The notes: a model not told the origin generated them from the letters alone. Shown: positions 22,577 through 34,210, numbered from the stretch's first letter. The stretch is 64,000 bases of DNA from Ephydatia muelleri (GCA_013339895.1 JABACO010000002.1:2715557-2779556), one strand, 5' to 3'. A program made the numbers and translations.

Positions 22577-23110
22577 CGCGCGGTTTTGCCACATAAGAAA
22601 CTGCTCGATTGAAACAACAAGCTAAACGATCCGATCGTCCGGAGTCTCGTTTGAAGCAAGTCGCGTACATTCATAGTCGGCCTACATGGTCTGATGTAAC
22701 TTACGAGTTTAAAAGGTCGATTGCTATTGATTGCGCGTAGCGTGACCTGGTCGTAGAATCGGTAAGCGCGTCATCATAGTAATGTTGCGAATGGCTAACT
22801 GATTTATTCATGCAATAATTCCACGACTTTTTAAACTTCTGGATGGGGAAGCGCTTCTTACCGCACTGCCCCATCTCCCTAGGATGTATTAATGCCATTA
22901 CCATAGCTACTCTAGTATCTATGCCATTACCAAAGCCATGTATACCCCCTGCTGTATAAAATAATTATCCTAGCTTTTAGAGCCCCCCAACCCATCGCGC
23001 AAGGGTAAGGTGTCCAATAAATCCTGCTTCTACACTTGTACATAGAATTTCAAAATATAATTTATAGAATAATAGGAAAATTAAACTCGAGACAATTTAT
23101 AATTCTACAC
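22577..23110. other. No gene supported
   Basis: Spacer between the palindromic element and the FGF-like gene. No motif recognised. Confidence 0.5.
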
Positions 23111-23116
23111 ATGTCT

Positions 23117-23668
23117 TCAACTATATATCGGCTGTATCCGTGTCTGCGCAGAAGGGTCGGCTGGTGAAACGTTGCAAGGACCAGCTACGGAACCATCACC
23201 GTTGAATGCGACAAAACATGTGTCGCCCTGGTCAAACATTTGCCTCAGTGCGCGAGCATCAGCAGAAACAACTTCCCATTGAATGTGAGAGATAATGCAG
23301 GGATTCGTAGATGGAATTCCGATGGCCAGCTCATATGTCGACTTTGAAGGGATGCCGCCAGTGGTGTTGGTATCATTGCATTCAGTAATCTCATTCAACA
23401 TCAGAAAACGACCACGAGGCTCGTCGTTCAGCTCAAAGGAGACGAGGTTACCTTGGATACGTTCACTGAACACTGCTGCTGACTCCTCGGTTTCATCAGC
23501 CGTAATAGTTCCATTCTGGGTAACTTGAACGAAAAGACCAGAATGCTGGTTGAAGAGTCTACATAGCAAAGTCACTGGGGCACTGTTACTACTGCAACAA
23601 AGATGGGTCATGATCACCAGCAGTAGAAAGGCATCTCTTCTGTGAATGTTCATTTTGTGGGTCGGCAT
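23117..23668 (-). CDS. FGF-like secreted beta-trefoil protein
   Basis: An uninterrupted 183-residue protein. Residues 1-29 contain an N-terminal signal peptide (hydrophobic AFLLLVIMTHLCC core), so it is probably secreted. The mature part follows the FGF pattern: VTLLCRLFNQHSGLFVQVTQ aligns with the LYCR..G..LQI opening, GTITADE with the G.V.G turn, and LVSFELNDEPRGRFLMLNE with the V.I.GV.SG.YL.MN block. TCFVAFNGDGSVAGPCNVSP aligns with the WYVALN..G..K.G core, and the chain ends in TRIQPIYS where FGFs have TH.LPR. Five Cys lie in the mature part. A second Met at residue 6 is an alternative start. The heparin-binding basic residues of classical FGFs are largely missing. It appears intronless. 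Other beta-trefoil families (IL-1, Kunitz) fit less well. Confidence 0.6.
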   Translation of the reverse strand: MPTHKMNIHRRDAFLLLVIMTHLCCSSNSAPVTLLCRLFNQHSGLFVQVTQNGTITADETEESAAVFSERIQGNLVSFELNDEPRGRFLMLNEITECNDTNTTGGIPSKSTYELAIGIPSTNPCIISHIQWEVVSADARALRQMFDQGDTCFVAFNGDGSVAGPCNVSPADPSAQTRIQPIYS

Positions 23669-24572
23669 AGAGTTCTTTTATCCCGATGAAGCGGATTACT
23701 GGGCTCCGGCGAATGCTGATGGCAATAGCGATTCAGTTATTTATACTCCAAAACTAAAAGCTGCCCATTAATCAATTAAGCGAAAGGAAGTTACCACTAA
23801 ATTCTAAGGCTTTATCTTCCGGGGCTTTCAGTAGCGCGTAATAGGTGTGCATGTGGCTTCCGTGTTTAGATCACAGTCATTATTAATGAACAATCCAGAC
23901 ACTTAATTGCTTCGGAATGAAGTCGAAAGGATGAGCAGTGACCACATGTCGCTAGATGTGGTTTGCCCATGTATACATGTAGTGTACTGTGCCTGCAGAG
24001 AGGCTTATATCGTTCGAATAATGCATTTTAGAGTGCTGTGACATAAATATAGACACAATATTCATGCATCCCTACATGTAATCCTCTCTATTCCTCCTCT
24101 TCCTCTAGCGAATCTATTCCTCTGACTTGTAAGGTCGTCTTTTACTTTCCCTCTTAACACCATCACAGCCTAAACGTCCTTAGTGACTATTAGGACTAGC
24201 CTTGTAGCTTGCCTAGATTCCCTCAAAATAACGAGTCTATCGAGTTAGGTAAGCCTCTTTCATGGTTATAAGGAGCAGGATAAACTCCAAACCTCACGCA
24301 ATAGCAATAACATAAATAACTGCATTCCTTTCGCCGGTAGGAAATGCATGGTCTATTGAAACCACACTACATAAAAAGCACTGCCATTAAGACATCTCAA
24401 TCGTGATCCAGTGTGTGCCTACACAGATATATATGGGTCACAACAGTGAGCCTATTTATGTAGTCTGAGGAAGTGCCAGGTTTCTCGACAACACTGATTG
24501 TCTCGTTGGTCTCAACTGGTTGTCCCGTTCGGTTGATCGAAGATACGACTCGTTATTATGTCAACCAGTGCA
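23431..24572. repeat. Duplicated FGF-like locus without the transposon (empty site)
   Basis: Matches 1-552 joined to 5,298-5,570. The sequence is continuous across the point where the left copy carries copy A (CATGTATACATGTAGTGTAC at about 23,968-23,987). About 290 bases around 24,120-24,450 have no match in the left copy. Confidence 0.8.
23736..23750 (-). promoter_or_regulatory. TATA-like core promoter of the FGF-like gene
   Basis: GAGTATAAATAACTG on the minus strand lies about 70 bases upstream of the ATG at 23,668 and is conserved in copy 1. Confidence 0.45.
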
Positions 24573-26600
24573 ATTCATATTGATTAGCCGGCTATACGAT
24601 TATTTGCTCGTTTGTACGTGCACACGGTGGGGTTCAATCTGCTGTCTGCGTGCAAGTCAAAGGAATTTCTCGTTGACTTAGGTTCCACAAGCTTTTTTAT
24701 GACAGCAGTATTAGAAGCGGTACAAAATGAGGAACAGTTTAAAGTCACGTCTGATTACACGTACGCAGCTAACAAGACATTACTTACCTTACAAGAGTGG
24801 TGGAAACAGTCCACAACTAAATTGGAACAGCTTACTTAGTTTGCACATGTACTAATAAGACCTGTTTTGCGTCCAAATGCTCAAGCATGGCTCTGAACAG
24901 AACAAGAATGTGGGGTTGCTATCATCGTCTCAGAACGGCAGATACATTTATTCATGACTGGCAGCATTTTATAACCCAGGAACAAAGGCATTTCCAGCCT
25001 TTTACCAGTAAGTTACACAGCATTTATATATTGCCAGATTAATCGCATACATATATGGATGAACATATCTTTGCAACAAAGTCTCAAACAAGACTGAAAC
25101 AAGTCCCACGCAACACCTTTACCTATTGCTTGTTGCAAAACTATGTTTCAGCCCATGTCCTTTTCCCGTGACCCTACAACAGTTTGAGAACCACATGAGG
25201 TCTTTATTGGCAAAATCGATGTTCGAAGCTACGAATCTCGAAGAGTACATGTATATGGCATCCGTTTTTGAAACAAGTACCACGCAATACGTCGTTCTCT
25301 GCACTACAGTTTTGGCTTCGCCATAGCGCTTCAAGCTGTAACCTCTTCTTACAGCAATCAAAGTTCAAATTGAACCCGCGTTAGGTACACTAGCTCAAAC
25401 CCACGTGTTTTATACATTGCACAACACATCGTTTTAAAAACTGGCTCAACTGACACATTTGTCAGGTGCAGCAACCATCTGAACAGCTTTAGGAATCGTA
25501 CTGTGCCTAAATGTACCTTTTCTAAAGTAAGACCAAGCTGGATTTGTATAATAGTATAGGCGTCGTGTCTCTCTGTGTGTGTGTTGTATGTAAGAGGACT
25601 ACATGCATGTGTTTTGCGCAAGAATATATGCATATAAGCTGTTCAACTGATGTAATTAGACGTAATAATTAAGAGCTTTATATACATGTACTGATGTACC
25701 ACACTCCGTGGTAAATACGAATAATTATATGTGGTTTGGGCTTTAGTAAAAATAAATACGTATTACGAATAAATTTTTTTCTTCACAGTGTAACTTCATG
25801 TTACGGAAGCATATATAATATAATTTATATTACATGCATGCCATACCTGTGCATACATCTAACATCTGCATGTAGACAATCCACATTGTGGATTTGCATC
25901 AGAATATCCCAGAAGGCCTCAACACGTGCTAATCGATGATTTATCTTTTCATCACTGTTATAGGTCATTGGCAGAGTGCCAACAATGACAAGTAAATTTC
26001 ACATAAAAATCATACACGTCTTGGTGCATACTAACGCATCTCGACGACCAGCTTTATGAACGTCTAGAAACCGAGACCCACTCCGCTTGACAAAGGCGAC
26101 GAAAGTGTAAACTTGTCATCTGCATTTCCCTTTTAGATGTGAGGCAGCCTTCCCGACGTTGGTTTAACGTTTCGTCGATGACACGCACCGCTCCTCGATA
26201 ATGTGGAGATGTATGTTTTTACTTAAGAAGTTAAATGCTTCCTTCTCAATTGCGCAGACAGATGTTTCATAGTGACTCGTGGCAATTGCTCATGCCAACG
26301 GTCTGTTACCTGTACGTAACGGTGCACGCGACCGGTTACATAATGGGATACCGTACACAGCCTTGCAGTGCGCGGTACTTTATACAGTGGCAGCCATTGT
26401 TTTGCATCATCACTCCTCGTGCACGCGACTGTAAAAGGTAGAGCCTCACGTATGTCAAGTACAAACAGTATTTAAATAGAAAGCAAGCTATTATTAGTTC
26501 TCGTCCGCCTGTTTGCATGTGGACGGGCAGTAATCATTATATATTTATACATGTACATGTATGGTGACTTTATTGAACATATAATCTAATAGAAAAGCTA
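24573..26600. other. No gene supported
   Basis: Several short open frames (24,612-24,839, 25,126-25,326, 25,358-25,633) have no recognisable family or consistent splice signals. The coding-like HGSEQNKNVGLLSSSQNGR stretch near 24,885 suggests an old TE fragment, but I cannot name it. Confidence 0.4.
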
Positions 26601-26633
26601 TATTACCTACATGTATACTACCAACCTAATACG

Positions 26634-26850
26634 TCAATAACCTAGTGATCTGGACAACATGGCCCTTGCGTTGGCTCTTACTAAGGCGATGCTTAGCTTT
26701 CCATACAAGTTGGAAACTGTTGAGGACTTGAGACAGGCTGTAGTGGCAATACGGGTAGCAAAGCGGGACAAGATATTTGGTAGTTTCACCTTCTTAAAAC
26801 AACCATGGGACTCAACAGCTAAGGATTCCTTATTTTTACATGGCATACAT
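26634..26850 (-). pseudogene. C-terminal fragment of the non-LTR-like retroelement
   Basis: It contains LYGKLSIALVRANARAMLSRSL near its end (26,640-26,710), matching the LVRANAKALLSRAYG end at about 44,600 and the LIRANARAILSRSY end at about 43,760. No catalytic part is retained. Confidence 0.6.
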
Positions 26851-27062
26851 GTATTGATTCAATCAGTAGGATGAACTTGACCTTTACTGGCACCCTCCCC
26901 CAAGATCTTCTGGACATCCCATATGTTAGTTAGTTTTGTTTTTTTATTAAAATCTTCTGTGAAAATAACACTGTTGTTTGTGGCCCAATGTTTCGTGGAC
27001 ATTTTAAGTTCCTTTCCAATAAATTGAAATTATTATGCTATGCCCTTAGCAACGCCAGTGGC

Positions 27063-27140
27063 AACTGAAGACCTTTAGAACGTGAGCTCACACAAAAACA
27101 GCTGTTTTTGTGTGAGCTCGCGTTCTAAAAGTCTTCGGTT
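27063..27140. repeat. 78-bp palindrome centred on CAGCTG
   Basis: Two 39-base arms (27,063-27,101 and 27,102-27,140) match with three mismatches and no loop; the inner GAGCTCACACAAAAACAG is perfect. It lies between two unrelated stretches and encodes nothing. A (GTT)n tract follows at about 27,222-27,245. Confidence 0.8.
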
Positions 27141-27280
27141 AATTTGTAAAGGAAACGGAAGGTACTATTCGATTCGTGAAGGAAACTGAAGGTACTAGTA
27201 GTGGTTTGTAGCTATAGTTTTTGTTGTTGTTGTTGTTGTTGTTTTTACACCGATACAAAAATTGGTACGGGGTGTATCGT

Positions 27281-27679
27281 TTACTGTGGGATTGCCGCTA
27301 CATTATATGAGGCATAAGTTGTTCCTTCATGATTGAGAATAACTTGCTGGACCTTATCTTGCATAGAATGATATGTCCTTTGTAAAGTGTTGAACCGGGC
27401 ATGTACCGATTCGGCCCCCTGTTCTCCTATAGGAGGCCAAACCTGACATGCCATTCCTTTGTCCATGGGATTAGATGGTCCACCATTAGGTGCAATTTTA
27501 GAGCAAGATGGAAATGTTGCTCTAAAGTTTGTCATGAACTGTGGTATTGCCATTTCTGTTGGAAAATAGAACCAATTTGTGTATAAGTTGTGTCGCAACA
27601 GAAAATACCACGTTCCTTGCACTGTGCTTCTGTGATGAATGTCTGAGCTAATAGAAAATAGGCATTTAGACTGTTGCAT
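27281..27679 (-). CDS. Uncharacterised protein, probable TE-protein C-terminus
   Basis: An uninterrupted 132-codon frame. Its end (GEQGAESVHARFNTLQRTYHSMQDKVQQV) resembles the closing helical segment seen in several uncharacterised transposon proteins of invertebrates, where an ES(I/V)H..(F/L)N.L...Y motif ends the chain. There is no signal peptide or membrane span. No catalytic motif is present and the upstream part is missing, so it is likely a fragment. The family assignment is weak. Confidence 0.35.
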   Translation of the reverse strand: MQQSKCLFSISSDIHHRSTVQGTWYFLLRHNLYTNWFYFPTEMAIPQFMTNFRATFPSCSKIAPNGGPSNPMDKGMACQVWPPIGEQGAESVHARFNTLQRTYHSMQDKVQQVILNHEGTTYASYNVAAIPQ

Positions 27680-28379
27680 TAATTACAAATAATCAACAGC
27701 AAATAAAAAATGAAGACTTTCTAGTTTCAGGAATGACTATTACTTTTTGGGACAACTTTCTCTCATATTGTACTTAAAGTTATGTTTTAGTAACTCTCCT
27801 ATTGTACTTAAAATTATGTTTTAGTGCGGCCGGGTAATAGTCATAATCATACAGTGATATCAGAGGAAGGAAAGCATTGTTGGTCAAACAGAAGTGGTAT
27901 ACATGCAGGGTAAGATTGACCAAATTATTAGGTTTCATAGTATCTTCGCAGGAATGTTTCATTTTTGGCTTTTGGTCCATTGGTTTTATGCTACGCATGC
28001 ATGTATGCTAGCATCCGTGTAGCCCATGGTCCTTAAGAGGGCGTGGTCTGAGACGTGTGACAACATAAATAGCTGAGTCAGGCTATAACTGCATGACGTT
28101 GTTTGTGTTACTATGTATAGCCGCATGCAACTTGATGTCTTCATGGTGGAACCACGTATAATTATGTATATATATAGCTCCACCATGCAGTCATCACGTG
28201 GCCATTATTATATGCATCCACATGCAATGGCCAAACTGAGCTATTGCACTTGAAATTCAAGTGTATAATTATTTAGAATGCGTTAGTGTCATGTGACGGT
28301 TGACTCTTTCGAGGGTCAAAGGGCAATATTGCCCACTGCTGCAACACTTTGTTTATAGTGAAACCTTTAAATGTTCTAC

Positions 28380-28592
28380 AGTCAATATCTTTGTTCACAG
28401 AAAATTCGTGGGAATTGTTTGCAAAGAACAACGCGGAAGCGCTTCCACACGACGCGACATGGCCCTAGCTATATTTGGTTTCGCAACTATTAAAAGTTTA
28501 ATACCTAACATCTTTGTTCACAGGAATATATGGAAGTTGTTTGCAAAGAACGTTTTCTCGCAACGCGGAAGCGCTTCCGTGAATTGGCTTTG
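28380..28592. repeat. Imperfect tandem duplication of about 120 bp
   Basis: ATCTTTGTTCACAGRAAAT...TTTGCAAAGAAC...CAACGCGGAAGCGCTTCC occurs at about 28,389-28,450 and again at 28,510-28,580. GGAAGCGCTTCC is itself a palindrome. No coding function is recognised. Confidence 0.6.
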
Positions 28593-28929
28593 CCATGATA
28601 GTGAAGCAGCTTATCTAGAGTTCGATTCTATCACACTTTTTTTCTTCTCTACGGCTTTTTAATATATATTCTAGTAATCCACGTCTTGTACATATAGTAG
28701 ATTGATCTCTTCAGCTTTAGGCGCTATCCTCAAAGAACTCAGGATTATTGTACTAAAATTCAGTTTTGGATTGTCTCGATCTCCTGTAGAGCACAAATCA
28801 ATCCACATTTGGATTGACGGCTACTCTTAATATTTTAGAGTACATGTACTTGTATATACCAATCACTGTCACACTGTACTATTGATCAGATTTGTGCTCT
28901 GATGTTTTACACCAATGATACAGTAGCTG

Positions 28930-29270
28930 TTAGATTTATTGGTGCAGACCTGACTGTGGTGTGTATGCAATTGCATTCGCCACTGGTATCAGTTTCAGTG
29001 AGGAGATAAGTTGTATTCAATGCTGTGGATCAGCAAAATGAGAAGCCATTTAGTAAGTTGCCTTGAAAGGGCCGGGCCGTAGGAATGTTTCAACATGTTT
29101 AGTGGGGGCAAATTCGACAATCCAGATTACCTGTAGTTGCTGAATGCCACGAGTTGATAGAATGATTCAGTGTTACTGCTGCAAAGGATGGTAGCATAAG
29201 AAGTGTGAATATGTAACAATGAAGAAATTGGGCTCCTCTTGGAAGTGCAGGCTGTGCACAAAGAAATGAA
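28930..29270 (+). pseudogene. Degenerate Ulp1-PHD fragment (copy G)
   Basis: RPDCGVYAIAFATGISFSEE (28,945-29,005) is the Ulp1 catalytic Cys region. RVDRMIQCYCCKGW, then HKKCEYVTMKKLGSSWKCRLC (29,150-29,265) is a PHD finger, with TAG in place of the Tyr codon after KGW. Frames are broken between the two parts. It belongs with the integrase-Ulp1-PHD elements; no integrase is seen nearby. Confidence 0.7.
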
Positions 29271-30968
29271 CATCAGGATATTTCATTCATTTTGTCATTG
29301 TTGAATTCATCAGTTGCATGCATGAGAATAGGTAGAGATCAAGGAAGCAGGACACCTGGAGGAAGATGCTGCACTAATAATTACCGATTGAATAGGCTTT
29401 TAGTTAAGCATGCTTACAAAAAAGAAGGGGGACAAATCCTATAGCGGACCACTATTCCTAGGAATAATAGTCCTAGGGGACCATCTGCATTGCATACACC
29501 CAACACTCTCCAGTACACCACCAATCATTTATAACTCATGCCTGTGCTAGGAAGGCTTAGATCTGGCACAGGTTGGTTGAGGGTAGGAGCACAACAGGTG
29601 TGGGTGGCCCTCCTAGTGTGTTTTCTGGGACTAAAGCCACTGACCCACCAACACAATTCTAAGATTGTGAGGATAGCCTAGTGCATGTTGGAGACTAGTA
29701 GAGGCAAGTGTAGAAATCATGGTCATGTAGTTATAGCGTGAATGCATTTTTTTTTGATGGATTATTATTTATTACTACACACACTGTAAAGGACGACAGA
29801 ACATAAACACACGATTGTAGCAATGCTCAGACTAAGCTCGTTGGGCTATCCTAGGAAAAATATTGTGGCACTGGCACTTAGTAAAAAAAATTAGGGATCT
29901 ATTAGCCTACTGAAATGAGCATGTTTCCCAGTAAACAGATTACAAATCTATGCCATTTATTGTGTCTGAGATGTGGTTTTGTTATTATAGTATAAAAGCG
30001 TAAAGCACAGCTAGTACATATACGCCTGCTTATTATAACATATAAAATGTTTAGGACAAAATTGCAGGTCACAACTACTAACCGACAGCTGGTTTTGGTC
30101 AAAAATTCTAAAGAGGCCTCAACCAGCAGTTAGCCTACCACCTCTTCCCAGCCATTCTGCCACATCATTTTCCTGAGATCACACCCATCGTTGCCTAAAC
30201 ATGTCAGAAGTTTGGTTTGAAAAATCATTACATTGATACAGTGTGGAAAGCACTCATCGTGATTTAATGGAGCACAAAATTATTAACTAGCGAAAAATAA
30301 AAAAAGGACTACATGTGTATATGCCCTTGTAGCCATGGATATTAGTGCTTTGCAACTGTAAGATTTCTGATAAGCATTTTTATTATGATATTTGGACTTT
30401 CAATATGATGAGAACTGAAGTAGTCACATTTCATGATATTCATTCCAGGACAAATAAAAGGTGTTTGGCCTGGCAACTCTTGAATAATTGCGATGCATCA
30501 ATGACTTTCTAATTTGTAAATTATAAGTTCAATAATACATGTACTCTGTTCCCTGCAATTTTAAAACACAACAAAGCATTCAAATAGCAAAAGAAAAATA
30601 ATATTCATAATACATTCTCCAATATTCGAAATAAGCATAAATACAGTCAGAGATGATAGCACTCATAGCACTGCTAATGAGTGCTTAAGTGACTATGAAT
30701 AATCTATGAGAAGTACCCACTCAATGTTGAAACGGCCAGAAACATGGATAGTGGTGATGAAACACTGGATGCTCATGCATGTATCCAACTTTATCTGATA
30801 TATTTTGGCTTTATCTTGATATTGTACTTCAGAGTAATTATTTACGTAACAGGTATCATACCGTTCCTTAAATGCAGGTTAAAAATACTATTCTCATGAG
30901 CTTTAGCAAGTTCCTGGTCTGGCATGTATCCAAAACATTATACCTGCCTGCCATGTTTGGCATCATGA
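29271..30968. other. No gene supported
   Basis: AT-rich spacer. A quasi-palindrome GGACCACTATTCCTAGGAATAATAG lies near 29,446-29,470. No protein family, RNA gene or element end recognised. Confidence 0.5.
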
Positions 30969-31107
30969 TGTATACGGATGCCCAGCAATTGACCGGTTAT
31001 GCAACCTGACAACCGGATACACAACCGGACGACCGGTTATGTAACCGGGTGGTGACTTGCGCTATTGCACTAACAAGGTGTCACATTCACTTATCCACGT
31101 GTTACAT
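30969..31107 (+). mobile_element. Solo 5' end of the copy-A family
   Basis: It starts TGTATACGGATGCCCAGC and carries the CCGGTT half-site array and the CTAACAAGGTGTCACATTC segment seen at 560-670. The match ends after CACGTGTTACA, so only the terminal region remains. Confidence 0.75.
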
Positions 31108-31427
31108 GAAACAGAATTCGCGGTATCGTGGTGTGCGCGTGGAGAACGGCGAATTGATGAGGCCATACGACGGTTGGCAGTCGGAAGGAAGAATGTATAT
31201 AGTGCTAGTGAAGGCAAACCAGCAAGTTTCTGCAGAGCCGCAAATGAAGTCAACAACTTGAAGCGTCCTCTAAAATCGGTACTGATGTAATCAATGTAAC
31301 GGATATCTAATGAATGAACCATGCCACCCACACACACACACACACACAAAACTTTTTTTTTACTGTGCCACAGGGCAGTCACGAGTTACCAACTATTGAG
31401 GATTTCCAAACGGTTTGCAAATAGCTG

Positions 31428-31673
31428 TGTTACGCGCGATCGATGGATTTGCGCGATCCATCGATTGCATGCGCTGCGCCATCGATGGATCCATTGATTG
31501 CGCACCTATCGGTCGATCGCGCAATCATCGATCGATCGCGCAATCATCGATCGATCGCGCAATCATCGATCGATCGCGCAACTACAGGAATTGCGCGATC
31601 GACGAATTGGGCACTGCTGAGTTTGCGCAATTATCGATCGATCGCGCACTACTGCGCTTGCGCGATCGATGGA
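31428..31673 (+). repeat. Left terminal inverted repeat of element C
   Basis: Contains four direct copies of the 19-bp unit ATCGATCGATCGCGCAATC with variants, plus unique blocks (ACTACAGGAATTGCGCGATC). The right end has fewer internal units. Confidence 0.85.
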
Positions 31674-31773
31674 TGGAATATGCTGCACGTGCTTTGGTGT
31701 GAAACAGTACTTCAATTGCTAAGGCATTACTTGAAACCAGTCGCTTCATTCACTACAATCGCTTCGTGTTGAG

Positions 31774-33418
31774 ATGGATCCGCTTTTCAAGGAGCGATCG
31801 ACGGCTATTGCTACCGCCAAAGGAGCCTCGACTAAGAGCTGCGTTTTAAGTCAAAAAAAGTTCGATGCCATCGTCCACCATCTATCGTCCCCACAAGACA
31901 AAGTTGATCCCCATCTCAAGCACTGGGTTAGAAGTAGAAACTTTCAACTTGCTGATCTACCAGGACTGGGACTTTTCAAAGTGCTTGTAATTCCAAATGA
32001 AGGGAACAACAAGGTTTGTATAATACAGTTGCATACACTTGTACGTAACTTTAAACCTATCATTGTAGGAGAATGGTGTGAAATTATTGCGGTGACATCG
32101 TTCAGGCTGTTCATGCAGATGAGTTGAAGCATAGTGGCTACAAGAAGGTGTTAGACTATGTAAGTGCATCCTTGAGATTTCGTAACCGTGTTAACAATGT
32201 TGAAAGAACTTGCACTTATATGAAACTAGATGAGGTGCATGGAGAAAATAAATATCTTTGGCTTTCATGGTTACCTCGCATCATGTTCTCCATGAATTGT
32301 GAACGACATGAAGGCATTAAAGACTTGACCTATCGTGTTGTATTCGGTAGATACCCTCCGGTTGGTATCTTTCCCGGAGCTGGAAAACATTGTGTAGATG
32401 AAGAAGACCTACCCATAACATCAACTTGTGACAATCCTCATACAGCTACATTGCGCACAGAACCATGTTTGGAACAATTAAGGGAAATTTCCGTTGGTGG
32501 AGATCTCATGATGGTAGTGTAGCTGTTGTGCGTGGAGACATTACTTTGTCGCTTCGTGAAACAGCCCAGAAATTTAATTCATGTAATAAGTTCACCAAAT
32601 TCTGCTGCAAATGTTCAAGTGGGTGCAAGACAAATCGGTGCATCTGTAGAAAAAAACGGAATAGCTAGTGTGCTCCTCCATGCACAAACACTCAAGTGCC
32701 AACACAGGCATCAAGAGCGCCATTATTGTCACCAGGTGATAGAGCAATACATGACAAAACTGCATGGTTGAGTAATATGCATATGGAGGCTGCTAATGTA
32801 CTACTCAAAGAAGCATTTCCTGCTGTTGACGGGCTCCAAAATCCTATCCTTCAACAGAACATGTCCTTCAGTGTCCCTAGCTTTGAATTTGTGCAGTTTC
32901 TTCTGGTTAAAAAAAACCACTGGCTGGTGATATCTAACATTGGGGAAGAAATGGATACTGTTTGCATCTATGACTCAATGCAAAATAGACCTGACGGGGG
33001 AATACATATCACTTGTTGCTAGATATGTGCAATGTCCAGATTCTCATATCACAATCAAGGTCATGAATGTTCAGCTGCAAGATAATGGTTATGCATGTGG
33101 GGAATTAGCTGTGGCCTTTGCAACATCACTGATCCACGGGGAAGATCCAACACAACTGCACTACAAGGAATTGCGTGGTCACATCAAGAACTGTGTTGTA
33201 CATACAGCATAATCCCATTTCCTTCCACTGTTGTAAGCCATCAGCCACGTGTTGTACATGAGATTAGGAAAAGGGTGTACTGCAAATGCCAAGCTCCTGA
33301 CAATGGCAAACCAATGATCCGTTGCTTTGCTTGTAGGCAGGGCTTCCACCCCGAATGCATTGGAGTCGGAGCAAAAACTGACAAGTGGAAGTGTCCCACT
33401 TGCACTGAAGCACTTTAA
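31774..33418 (+). pseudogene. Element C protein: integrase N-terminus, CXC-like motif, Ulp1, PHD
   Basis: An N-terminal exon (31,774-32,012) reads HWVRSRNFQLADLPGLG and ends at a GT. DIVQAVHADELKHSGYKKVLDYV follows (32,091-32,159), then directly WLPRIMFSMNCERHEGIKDL..RVVFGRYPP (32,267-32,360). So the catalytic core of about 150 residues is absent. Downstream are a Cys cluster CCKCSSGCKTNRCICRKK (about 32,601-32,655) and a Ulp1 domain with His (NHWLVISNIG, 32,918), Asp (CIYDSM, 32,970), Gln (VQLQDNG) and Cys (ACGELAVAFAT, 33,096). A PHD finger CKCQAPDNGKPMIRCFAC...GFHPEC...WKCPTC closes it (33,280-33,405), with the stop at 33,416-33,418. At least three frame changes occur, so no single product is made. 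Confidence 0.75.
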
Positions 33419-33734
33419 TTCATGTGCATGCTTCAATGATCATTCTGGTTTAATGTAGTTGATTCATGTCAGTATACACAATTTTTGGTGATCAGTGTAC
33501 ATGCAAGCTCTTTGATCAACTCAAGTCACTTACTAACGTATCTCTATGTACTCTGGTTGAGTTGTACACAACACCAGTTTTTAACATAGACGTATACTTT
33601 AGAAGTCCACTTGTAGGTATCTATAATCAATCATAAGCTAAGGCTTGGGAGTCCCAAGTAAAACATGTGTAGGAAGAAAGCCGTAGTACTTTGAGACTAA
33701 CAGCAGGCATGCACCAAGGTGGCTTGAAGTACTA

Positions 33735-33948
33735 CGCAGGCAATCGACAGATTGCGCAGATTCTATAGCTGCGCGATCGATCGATAATTGCGCAAACTCA
33801 GCAGTGCCCAATTCGTCGATCGCGCAATTCCTGTAGTTGCGCGATCGATCGATGATTGCGCGATCGACCGATAGGTGCGCAATCAATGGATCCATCGATG
33901 GCGCAGCGCAATCGATGGATCGCGCAAATCCATCGATCGCGCGTAACA
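33735..33948 (-). repeat. Right terminal inverted repeat of element C
   Basis: Inverted copy of 31,428-31,650; the outermost 40 bases match almost perfectly. It lacks two of the internal 19-bp units, giving arms of unequal length. Confidence 0.85.
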
Positions 33949-34065
33949 GCTGTATGGTGCTGCTTGCGTTTCATTGCTGTTGCTTTCTATTATCATAGGT
34001 TCCATCCCCACCAAGCAGTCACGTCACTCCAGAAGCTGCCAAAAGGTTTATTTATTTTTTAAATG

Positions 34066-34210
34066 CAGGTTCACAACTGTTGTGCGTTTGCTAGAAAATC
34101 TCTGTGTTGCAAAAACACATGCACGCGTGCAGTATACCTCTACCTCTGTGACTGATTTGCCTTGCAGTACATCACATTCAAGTCAGCCAGCAACAACAAA
34201 GCAGGTATCT
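34066..34210 (+). repeat. Dispersed repeat, inverted partner of 22,190-22,331
   Basis: See the entry at 22,190. Here TTGCCTTGCAG is followed by a 37-base stretch ending AGCAG/GTATCT, which would fit a small exon. Confidence 0.6.

Larger units (their letters stand above)
31424..33952 (+). mobile_element. Ginger-like element C: full-length ends, 4-bp duplication, integrase core deleted
   Basis: The element spans 31,428-33,948 (2,521 bp). It starts TGTTACGCGCGATCGATGG and ends with the exact complement ...CGCGCGTAACA. Both sides are flanked by GCTG (31,424-31,427; 33,949-33,952). The inverted ends are about 215-245 bp long and filled with GATCGATCGCGCAAT repeats. TGT..ACA ends with 4-bp duplications are the known signature of Ginger transposons. 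The coding part keeps the N-terminus and C-terminus of the protein but has lost the catalytic core. Confidence 0.85.

Noticed and set aside
22303..22674. Pair of opposite 100-120-residue frames with the same sequence
   Set aside because: Caused by the palindromic element, which reads the same on both strands.
31415..31772. Arg/Ser/Asp-rich frames in 31.4-31.8 kb
   Set aside because: They lie in the terminal inverted repeat of element C and reappear antisense at 33.6-33.9 kb.
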